DNA of 5,199 nt from Solirubrobacterales bacterium (GTDB lineage: Bacteria > Actinomycetota > Thermoleophilia > Solirubrobacterales > Solirubrobacteraceae): the NCBI GenBank assembly GCA_019240015.1, contig JAFAZB010000097.1, positions 1 through 5,199 on the forward strand, written 5' to 3'. This document shows, piece by piece, positions 1-5,199 of this stretch. Position 1 is the stretch's first letter. Every line of letters starts with the position of its first letter. The notes beneath the pieces were generated by a model. That model made no database searches and was not told the origin of the DNA. It saw only the letters and a list, made by a program, of their open reading frames with translations. Made by a program: the position numbers and the translations under genes.

Positions 1-554
1 TGTTGCGCACCGTCGCCGTGTCGCTCTACAAGTGCGCCACCGACCTGCGCTGGATGGGAAGCGGACCCCGCACCGGTCTGGCCGAGATCCGCATCCCGGA
101 CCTCCAGCCCGGGTCCTCGATCATGCCGGGCAAGGTCAACCCGGTCCTGCCGGAGGCCGTGTGCCAGGTCGTGTCGCAGGTCGTCGGCAACGACGCCGCC
201 GTGGCGTTCGGCGGCGCCGCCGGCAACTTCGAGCTCAATGTCATGCTCCCCGTGATCGCCCGCAACCTGCTCGAGTCGATCCGGCTGCTGTCGAGCACTG
301 CGCGCGCATTCGCCGAGAAGTGCGTCGAGGGGATCGAGGCCAACGAGGAAGGCTGCCATCAGTCGGCCGAATCGACGCTCGCCGCCGCCACCGCGCTGAA
401 CCCGTACGTCGGCTACGACAAGGCGACCGAGATCGTCAAGGAAGCCGCCTCCTCCGGCCGGCTGCTGCGGGAGGTGGCCGCGGAGATGGGAGTCGACGAG
501 GAGACCTACAACAAGGCGATGGACCTGCGCGAGATGGCGCGCGGAAACACGTAG
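1..554 (+). CDS. fumC: Class II fumarate hydratase, C-terminal part (5' end outside window)
   Basis: Fumarase C interconverts fumarate and L-malate in the cytoplasmic TCA cycle as an iron-independent homotetramer. The reading frame is open from the first base (first full codon at 3; the TTG there is an internal codon, not a start) and stops with TAG at 552-554, leaving 183 residues. Class II fumarases are about 460-470 residues, so roughly the last 40% is present. The family signature GSSIMPGKVN lies at fragment residues 37-46 (bases 111-140) and carries the flexible SS loop with the catalytic serine. It is followed by the conserved helical core (VVGNDAA, GNFELNV, ARNLLES) and a small C-terminal domain beginning near LNPYVGYDKA. 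The DLQPGSSIMPGKVNPVLPEAV wording matches actinobacterial FumC. Aspartate ammonia-lyase shares the fold and signature and is the main alternative; the missing N-terminal half would help to decide. The gene converges on the minus-strand gene after 10 bp. Confidence 0.88.
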   Translation, partial: LRTVAVSLYKCATDLRWMGSGPRTGLAEIRIPDLQPGSSIMPGKVNPVLPEAVCQVVSQVVGNDAAVAFGGAAGNFELNVMLPVIARNLLESIRLLSSTARAFAEKCVEGIEANEEGCHQSAESTLAAATALNPYVGYDKATEIVKEAASSGRLLREVAAEMGVDEETYNKAMDLREMARGNT

Positions 555-564
555 GCGGCGGCCG

Positions 565-2208
565 CTAGGTCGCGACCGTCTCGGTTCCCAGCTCCTCCGA
601 CATCGCCACGTCGAGCGAGTAGTCGATCGGCACCACGATCATCGATGGCACGTCGAGCTCGAGCGCTTGGCGCAGCCGCGAGGCGAACTCGTCCGCCGCC
701 GAGCAGCGCCAGGCCGGCATCCCGAAGGCCTCGGCGAGCTTGACGAAGTCAGGGTTGCCGAACCCCACGCCGAAATGCCGCCCGAACTTCTTGTCCTGCT
801 TCCACGCGATCGAGCCGTACTGTCCGTTCTCCCAGACCACGTTCACCACCGCGGTGCGCAGTCGAGTGGCGGTCTCGAGCTCCTGACAGTTCATCAGGAA
901 CCCCCCGTCGCCGCTGACCGCGACCACGTTGCGCTCGGGTGAGACCAGCTTGGCGGCGATCGCGGTCGGCAGCGCGAAGCCCATCCCCGCAAGGCCGTTT
1001 GCGATCAGCACCGTACCGGGCTCGTGCGCCGGGAACATCCTCCCGATCCAGAGCTTGTGCAGGCCGACGTCCGACACCAGCAGGTCGTTGCGGCCGAGGG
1101 CCTCTCTGATGTCCCACAGCACGCGCGGAGGGCTCATCGGAAACTGGCCGTCGTGCTGGGCCTCGCCAAGTGCGCCGAGCACGACTTCGCGCAGGCGACT
1201 GGAGCCGTTCTGGCCCGGCGGACGCTCGCAGGTGGCGGCTAGGCGGGAGAGCACGTGCGCGATGTCTCCGATCAGCTCGACCTGCGGGATGAAGAACTCG
1301 TCGATCTCGGCGGCCACGGTGTCGATCACGACGATCTGCTTGTCGCTGCCCGGATTCCAGTGCTCGGGCGCGTGCTCGACGAGGTCGTAGCCGACGGCGA
1401 TCACCACGTCCGCCTCCTCGAACCCGGCCATCGCGTAGTCGCGAGACTGCAGCCCCACCGTCCCCACCGCGTGGCGATCCTCGTAGTCCACCAGGCCCTT
1501 GGCCATGAACGTCTCGGCGACGGGAATCCCAGTCGTCTGCACGAACGCGCGCAGGGCCTGGCTGGCGTGCGTGCGGATCGCGCCGCTGCCCGCGAGCACG
1601 ATCGGGTTCTCGGCTTCGGAGATGATCTCCGTGGCCCGCGCAAGCTCCCGGATTCCGGGCTCCGGCTGCACCGGCGCCAGCCGCGGCAGCGGTGAGGCAT
1701 CGAGCGGACGAGCCATCACGTCCTCGGGCAGCTCGAGGTGCGTCCCCCCGGGCTTCTCGGACTCGGCCACCTTGAATGCCTTGCGCACCACCTCGGGAAC
1801 GATCTCGGGACTCGAGACGCGGGCGTTCCACTTCACGATCGGCCGCAGGATCCCGATCAGATCGATGTACTGATGCGACTCCTTGTGCATCCGCTCGAGG
1901 TCGGACTGTCCGGTCAGCGCCACCACCGGCGATCGATCGAGAAACGCGTCGGCGACCGCCGTGACCAGGTTGGTCGCGCCCGGCCCGAGCGTGCCGAGGC
2001 AGACCCCGGCCCTTCCGGTCAGCCGGCCGTAGGCATCGGCCATGTAGGCGCCGCCCTGCTCGTGCCGGACCGGCACGAATTCGATCGAGGATTCCGCCAG
2101 CGACTCGCTCAAGTCGAGCGTCTCCTCGCCGGGGATCCCGAACACATACTGGACTCCTTCGGACTCCAGGCACTCCACGAACACATCCGACGCTCTGCGC
2201 TGGGCCAT
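565..2208 (-). CDS. Acetolactate synthase large subunit-like ThDP-dependent enzyme (AlsS-type)
   Basis: This predicted 547-residue cytoplasmic enzyme belongs to the acetohydroxyacid synthase/pyruvate oxidase superfamily and probably condenses two pyruvates to 2-acetolactate. The N-terminal pyrimidine-binding domain (about 4-170) has FGIPGEE (23-29) and RHEQ, with the ThDP-activating glutamate at E50. The central domain is about 190-320. The C-terminal ThDP-binding domain has GDGGF (433-437) followed by N461, the GDG-X25-N metal/diphosphate motif. The central segment VGYDLVEHAPEHW (from 272) resembles catabolic AlsS rather than the GARFDDR segment of FAD-containing biosynthetic enzymes, and PIDYS near 527 is also AlsS-like. 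The ATG at 2208 puts the usual ALS N-terminus (ASDVFVECLESEGV) close to the start; no clear Shine-Dalgarno precedes it. No regulatory small subunit (ilvN/ilvH), ilvC or alsD is adjacent. A related decarboxylase, carboligase or oxidase of the same fold cannot be excluded, so no symbol is given. Confidence 0.87.
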   Translation of the reverse strand: MAQRRASDVFVECLESEGVQYVFGIPGEETLDLSESLAESSIEFVPVRHEQGGAYMADAYGRLTGRAGVCLGTLGPGATNLVTAVADAFLDRSPVVALTGQSDLERMHKESHQYIDLIGILRPIVKWNARVSSPEIVPEVVRKAFKVAESEKPGGTHLELPEDVMARPLDASPLPRLAPVQPEPGIRELARATEIISEAENPIVLAGSGAIRTHASQALRAFVQTTGIPVAETFMAKGLVDYEDRHAVGTVGLQSRDYAMAGFEEADVVIAVGYDLVEHAPEHWNPGSDKQIVVIDTVAAEIDEFFIPQVELIGDIAHVLSRLAATCERPPGQNGSSRLREVVLGALGEAQHDGQFPMSPPRVLWDIREALGRNDLLVSDVGLHKLWIGRMFPAHEPGTVLIANGLAGMGFALPTAIAAKLVSPERNVVAVSGDGGFLMNCQELETATRLRTAVVNVVWENGQYGSIAWKQDKKFGRHFGVGFGNPDFVKLAEAFGMPAWRCSAADEFASRLRQALELDVPSMIVVPIDYSLDVAMSEELGTETVAT

Positions 2209-2214
2209 CGCTGC

Positions 2215-2220
2215 AACCTA
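2215..2220 (-). promoter_or_regulatory. Possible -10 element for the acetolactate synthase-like gene
   Basis: On the minus strand, TAGGTT (2220 to 2215) fits the actinobacterial TANNNT -10 pattern and ends 6 nt before the ATG at 2208. Transcription would then begin at or next to the start codon, giving a leaderless mRNA, which agrees with the lack of a convincing Shine-Dalgarno. The only -35-like hexamer is TTGCAC (2245 to 2240), a poor match at a long 19-bp spacing. This is a short-motif prediction. Confidence 0.3.
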
Positions 2221-2260
2221 TCTAACCGGAGCGCGGAGAGTGCAACCCCGCCGCGACCTC

Positions 2261-2266
2261 TACTCT
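2261..2266 (+). promoter_or_regulatory. Possible -10 element for the exonuclease-GH2 operon
   Basis: TACTCT fits TANNNT and ends 8 nt before the ATG at 2275, so the predicted start site falls at or within a base or two of the start codon (leaderless). The only purine-rich candidate ribosome-binding site, GGAGAG at 2235-2240, is about 34 nt upstream, too far to serve this ATG. No good -35 hexamer is seen. The element is a mirror of the minus-strand candidate in the same 66-bp divergent region. Confidence 0.3.
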
Positions 2267-2274
2267 GCGCCGGC

Positions 2275-3144
2275 ATGGCCGGGCCGCTGCTCGTTATCGA
2301 TGGACCGTTCCTGCTGTACCGATCGTTCTTCGCGCTGCCCGAGTCGATCCTGGGCGTTGACGGTCACCCGGTGGGGGCGCTGCTGGGCGCGACGAACGTG
2401 ATTCTGCGCATCGCCGCGGACCGCTCGCCCCGGGCGATCGTGGTGTGCTTCGGGGCGGAGGCGGCCGACTATCGCGTCGCGCTGTACCCGGCATACCACG
2501 CCAAGCGCCCTCCGGTGCCCCCCGCGCTGGCTTGGCAGTTCGAGCGCGCGCCAAAGCTGTTCTCGGCGTTCGGGTGCACGACCCAGTCGATCGACGAGCT
2601 CGAGGCCGACGACATCCTCGGCTCGCTGGCGCACGCCGAGGCGAGCGCCGGCGGCCGGGCCCTGATCCTGACCGGGGACCGGGACATGTACCAATGCGCA
2701 GGCGAGCGGGTCAGCGTCCTATACCTGAAGATGGGGAGCAGCGGCTTCGAGGAGGTCGATCCGACCGAGGTAAAACGGCGGTATGGCGTCTCGCCCGAAC
2801 TGGTGCCCGACTTCATCGCGCTGCGTGGCGATCCCTCCGATGGCCTCCCGGGGGCGCCGGGGATCGGCGCCAAGACCGCCGCTGAGCTGCTCGCCCGCCA
2901 CGGCACGCTCGAAGGCGTGATTGCGGGGGCGGACCAGGAGCGAGCGCGGATCGCGACGATCCTGCGTGACGCAGCCGAGGAGCTGCGCGCCTTCAAGGAG
3001 ATCGCCACACTGCGCACGGTCGAGCTCGAGCGCCCGCCCGATGCGCCGCTCGACCTCGTTGAAGGGGCCGAGGCCGCGCGCCGCTACGGCTTGAACAGGC
3101 TCGCGGAGCGTCTCGAGCGGGCAGAGTCGGTCGCCGACCTGTAG
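2275..3144 (+). CDS. Stand-alone 5'-3' exonuclease / flap endonuclease-family protein (Pol I N-terminal-like)
   Basis: This 289-residue protein matches the 5'-nuclease domain of DNA polymerase I with no polymerase domain. Such proteins cut 5' flaps and RNA primers during replication and repair in the cytoplasm. Visible family blocks are VIDGPFLLYRSFFALP (7-22, metal ligand D9), ELEADD (108-113: E110, D112, D113), ILTGDRD (131-137: D135, D137) and LRGDPSDGLPGAPGIGAKTA (183-202: D186, D189, then the helix-hairpin-helix DNA-binding loop). Two conserved positions differ. Where Pol I has FDA the sequence is FGA (G60), and the lysine of the YKxxR block is H75 (YHAKR). Activity may therefore be altered. 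The frame is open far upstream only because it lies opposite the neighbouring gene; ATG 2275 places the first strand and D9 correctly. The next gene begins 2 nt after the TAG, so the two are probably co-transcribed. Family assignment is firm; activity is not. Confidence 0.9.
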   Translation: MAGPLLVIDGPFLLYRSFFALPESILGVDGHPVGALLGATNVILRIAADRSPRAIVVCFGAEAADYRVALYPAYHAKRPPVPPALAWQFERAPKLFSAFGCTTQSIDELEADDILGSLAHAEASAGGRALILTGDRDMYQCAGERVSVLYLKMGSSGFEEVDPTEVKRRYGVSPELVPDFIALRGDPSDGLPGAPGIGAKTAAELLARHGTLEGVIAGADQERARIATILRDAAEELRAFKEIATLRTVELERPPDAPLDLVEGAEAARRYGLNRLAERLERAESVADL

Positions 3145-3146
3145 CG

Positions 3147-3233
3147 ATGAGCCCACGCCTTCGACGCTCGCTGCCCGCGGTCGCGGGCTGCTGCGTCGCG
3201 GCCGTGGTCCTCGTAGGCGGCTCGAGCGGCTGC
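3147..3233 (+). other. Predicted signal peptide with weak lipobox in the GH2 protein
   Basis: The N-terminus has a basic n-region (MSPRLRR), a hydrophobic stretch (about residues 9-23) and then GGSSGC ending at C29 (codon 3231-3233). SSGC departs from the lipobox consensus because the -3 residue is serine rather than Leu/Val/Ile, but a cysteine just after the hydrophobic core followed by a Gly/Ala-rich linker is typical of actinobacterial lipoproteins. VAGC at residues 12-15 fits the consensus better but sits inside a hydrophobic core that would be too short. Export is likely; lipidation is less certain. Confidence 0.55.
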
Positions 3234-5072
3234 GGAGCCGGCGGTCATGCCGGGCTGAAGGCGGCGCGCGTCGGTGCCGCCACCACCGCTCCCAGCCTGG
3301 GACCGCCGCAGGCGATCGCGCTGAGCACCGGCTGGCGCTACCGCGCCGACCCCTACAACGTGGGTCTGGGGCGGCACTGGTGGCTTGGACCCTTCAGGCG
3401 CGGCTGGAGCGCGGTCACGATCCCCAACGACTTCAACACGACCGTGTCAGATGCCTCGTTCGCCGGGACGGTCGGCTGGTACGAGCTGGCGTTCACGGGC
3501 CCCCGGTCGCCCGGCTGGAGTTGGCAGCTTCAGTTCCAGGGGGTTCGGCGGGATGCGCGAGTGTGGCTCAACGGCCGTCAGCTCGGCGCGAGCTCGGATC
3601 CTTATGCCCCGTTCACGCTGCCGGCGGGCAACCTCGTTGCGGCACGTGCGAACGTGCTCGTAGTCCGCGTCGACAACGTCGTCTCCGCCACGTCGTTCCC
3701 ACAAGACTGGTGGAACTGGGGCGGCATCGTCAGACCGGTGACGCTGGCCCCGGTGGGGCGCGCGTCGCTGACGGACCTGGGGGTGATGCCGAGGCTCGGC
3801 TGCCGATACCGCTGCGCTCGCCTGTTGATCGAAGGAACGCTCAGCAACGACGCGCCAACCCCGCTGAGTCCCGCAATCGCCGTCACCACGGTCTCGCCGA
3901 GCGGGGTCGAGTCGACCTCGACGGGCCGGCAAGTACCGCTCGCCCCGGGGGCGTCGAGTGCGGTCAGCTTCTCGGTCCCGGTGACCGGTCCTGCACAGCT
4001 GTGGTCCCCGGCCCGACCGGCGCTCTACTCGGTGCGCGTACGGGTCCTGCTCGGCGCTCGGGTGCAGCAGTCGAGCTCGCTCCGGGTCGGCCTCCGGGAG
4101 GTGCAAACCAGTAACGGCATCCTGTACCTCAACGGGAGCCGCCTGTGGCTGCATGGAGCGGCGATTCACGAAGACGTGCAGGGCAGCGGCGCGGCGCTGA
4201 CCGAAGGCGACATCGACACGATCGTGGCCGGCCTGCGCGCCGTCGGAGCCAACATCACGCGCGCCCACTACCCGCTCAGCGAACAGCTGCTGGACGCGCT
4301 CGACACCGCGGGGATCCTGGTCTGGTCCCAGGCGCCAGTCGATCACGCCGATGCGCAGCTCCAGAGCGCCTCGGGGCGGGCGCACGCGCTGGCGATGCTG
4401 CGCGCGACGGTGATCGCACAGCGCAGTCACCCCTCGGTGGTCGTCGACTCGGTTGGCAACGAGCTCAGCCCCACCCCGGACGCCAATCCCGGTACCCACG
4501 CCTATCTGATGCAGGCGACCGGGCTGGCCCGGCGGCTCGACCCGGATGCGCTCGTTGCGCTCGACGTTTACGCGTACCCCGGATACCCCGCTCAGCAAAG
4601 CTACGACCAGTTCGACGTGCTCGGGCTGTCCGACTACTGGGGCTGGTATGGGGGGCCGCCGGGGCACGCGATCGGCGACCTGGGTGGGCTCGCGGCGTTC
4701 CTGCGGACTACCCACTCGCGCTACCCCGACAAGGCGCTCGCGATCTCCGAGTTCGGCGCCGAGGGCTTGTTCGACGGACCCGCCGACGTCAAGGGCACCT
4801 ATGAGTTCCAAGCCGACTACCTGCGCCGGACGTATGCGATCCTCGACCAGTTGCCGTTTCTCAACGGCGCGATCTACTGGACGCTGCGGGAATTCGCGGT
4901 CCAGCCCGGCTGGATCGGGGGCGCGCAGCTCCCCGCCGGATACGCCCCCGACGGGCTCCACCACAAGGGCTTGATCGCCTACGACGGCACTGAGAAGCCC
5001 GCCTTTGCCGTCGCGCAGCAGCTGTTTGCGACCGAGCCGTCCTTTGTCCGCGAGAGCGCCGCTACGGGGTGA
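3147..5072 (+). CDS. Exported glycoside hydrolase family 2 protein (beta-glucuronidase/beta-galactosidase-like), probable lipoprotein
   Basis: This 641-residue protein has the GH2 three-domain order and should release beta-linked terminal sugars outside the membrane. After the signal region come a jelly-roll sugar-binding domain (about 58-205: TIPNDFN, GWYELAF, VWLNGRQLG, NWGGIVRPV), an immunoglobulin-like domain (about 208-315), and a TIM barrel (about 320-628) opening with GILYLNGSRLWLHGAAIHED. The acid/base is predicted as E439 in VGNEL and the nucleophile as E535 in SEFGAE; WTLREF (578-583) lies near the end of the barrel. The beta-glucuronidase N-x-K motif reads H605-H606-K607, so glucuronide specificity is doubtful and uidA is not assigned. 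C219 and C223 could form a disulfide. The ATG lies 2 nt after the exonuclease TAG without a Shine-Dalgarno, suggesting translational coupling. The start is supported by the signal peptide. The 3' end overlaps the convergent ychF by 11 bp. Substrate unknown. Confidence 0.88.
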   Translation: MSPRLRRSLPAVAGCCVAAVVLVGGSSGCGAGGHAGLKAARVGAATTAPSLGPPQAIALSTGWRYRADPYNVGLGRHWWLGPFRRGWSAVTIPNDFNTTVSDASFAGTVGWYELAFTGPRSPGWSWQLQFQGVRRDARVWLNGRQLGASSDPYAPFTLPAGNLVAARANVLVVRVDNVVSATSFPQDWWNWGGIVRPVTLAPVGRASLTDLGVMPRLGCRYRCARLLIEGTLSNDAPTPLSPAIAVTTVSPSGVESTSTGRQVPLAPGASSAVSFSVPVTGPAQLWSPARPALYSVRVRVLLGARVQQSSSLRVGLREVQTSNGILYLNGSRLWLHGAAIHEDVQGSGAALTEGDIDTIVAGLRAVGANITRAHYPLSEQLLDALDTAGILVWSQAPVDHADAQLQSASGRAHALAMLRATVIAQRSHPSVVVDSVGNELSPTPDANPGTHAYLMQATGLARRLDPDALVALDVYAYPGYPAQQSYDQFDVLGLSDYWGWYGGPPGHAIGDLGGLAAFLRTTHSRYPDKALAISEFGAEGLFDGPADVKGTYEFQADYLRRTYAILDQLPFLNGAIYWTLREFAVQPGWIGGAQLPAGYAPDGLHHKGLIAYDGTEKPAFAVAQQLFATEPSFVRESAATG

Positions 5073-5199
5073 AGCGCACGGTCACCACGTCCCCGTCGGC
5101 GACCGGGTATCCCCGGCCCTCGAGGCGCAGGACGCCGCGCTCCCGCGCTGCGCCGTAGCCCCCGGCGGCGACCAGCTGATCCCACGGAATCACCTCCGC
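5062..5199 (-). CDS. ychF: Redox-regulated ATPase YchF (Obg family), C-terminal TGS end (5' part outside window)
   Basis: The minus strand is open from the right edge (5199) through 45 codons to TAG at 5064-5062. The peptide begins AEVIPWDQL and contains LRLEGRGYPVADGDVV ending in VRFTP. This matches the extreme C-terminus of YchF, where E. coli reads EVIAY..., then LEGKDYIV-DGDVMHFRF, i.e. the end of the TGS domain. YchF is a cytoplasmic Obg-family P-loop protein that prefers ATP over GTP, binds ribosomes and affects oxidative stress responses. Full-length YchF is about 360 residues, so only the last eighth or so is here and the nucleotide-binding domain lies outside. It is convergent with the GH2 gene, and their 3' ends overlap by 11 bp (5062-5072), leaving no room for an intergenic terminator. 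The fragment is short, but the motif order and stop position agree well with the family. Confidence 0.87.
   Translation of the reverse strand, partial: AEVIPWDQLVAAGGYGAARERGVLRLEGRGYPVADGDVVTVRFTP

Noticed and set aside
749..2173. Second minus-strand open frame of 474 codons in another phase within the ALS-like gene
   Set aside because: Its product is extremely Arg-rich low-complexity sequence typical of an off-frame reading of a GC-rich gene; the 547-residue frame carries all ThDP motifs.
1738..2274. Upstream in-frame extension of the exonuclease to about 468 codons
   Set aside because: The extension is antisense to the ALS-like gene and has no domain features; the nuclease fold begins correctly at the ATG at 2275.
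3129..3139. Inverted repeat GGTCG-C-CGACC before the exonuclease stop
   Set aside because: A one-base loop cannot form a normal hairpin and it is coding sequence; probably chance.
3173..3188. GC-rich hairpin GCCCGC-GGTC-GCGGGC just after the GH2 start codon
   Set aside because: It lies in signal-peptide codons, has no T-run, and such short GC inverted repeats are common here; no support for a terminator or riboswitch.
3447..4964. Minus-strand open frame of 505 codons opposite the GH2 gene
   Set aside because: It lies wholly antisense to a recognised GH2 protein, its product is Arg/Val/Gly-rich without family motifs, and long antisense frames are expected where third positions are G/C.
4979..5185. 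68-codon minus-strand frame at the right end
   Set aside because: Arg/Gly-rich and in a different phase from the frame that clearly encodes the YchF C-terminus.
1..5199. Many scattered CTCGAG/GAGCTCGAG and GATCG words, resembling a repeated site
   Set aside because: They occur mostly in coding sequence and fit Leu-Glu (CTC GAG) and Asp/Ile codon preferences; no regular spacing or flanking conservation suggests a regulatory or recombination repeat.
1..5199. Mobile element, CRISPR, tRNA, rRNA or phage defence genes
   Set aside because: No spaced direct-repeat array, transposase or integrase motif, cloverleaf or defence-type domain could be seen; gaps between genes are 66 bp or less.

Overview
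The window is GC-rich throughout, with strong G/C at third codon positions in every gene. It encodes only chromosomal, non-mobile functions. The fumarase fragment has the actinobacterial wording of class II fumarases (a DLQPGSSIMPGKVNPVLPEAV run very close to mycobacterial FumC as I remember it). Together with the very compact layout and a possible leaderless promoter style, this suggests a high-GC actinomycete, perhaps Thermoleophilia/Solirubrobacterales. That placement is inference from memory of the families, not a search.

Layout: (1) 1-554, plus strand, the 3' part of fumC. (2) 565-2208, minus strand, a complete acetolactate synthase-type thiamine-diphosphate enzyme, convergent with fumC across a 10-bp gap. 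(3) 2209-2274, a 66-bp divergent intergenic region with possible back-to-back promoters. (4) 2275-3144, plus strand, a stand-alone 5'-3' exonuclease/flap-endonuclease-family protein resembling the N-terminal domain of DNA polymerase I. (5) 3147-5072, plus strand, an exported glycoside hydrolase family 2 protein starting 2 nt after the exonuclease stop. (6) 5062-5199, minus strand, the last 45 codons of ychF, whose 3' end overlaps the glycosidase 3' end by 11 bp.

The exonuclease and glycosidase form a two-gene operon by spacing. Their predicted places of action (cytoplasmic nucleic acid versus outside the membrane) give no obvious shared pathway. The acetolactate synthase-like gene is a single cistron without a regulatory subunit. 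No tRNA, rRNA, CRISPR, insertion sequence or phage gene is visible, and no gene-free stretch exceeds 66 bp.

I see no clearly new multi-gene system. The points most worth checking are two substitutions at conserved active-site positions of the exonuclease (Asp to Gly60, Lys to His75), the departures of the GH2 protein from true beta-glucuronidase motifs, and the compact divergent promoter region.
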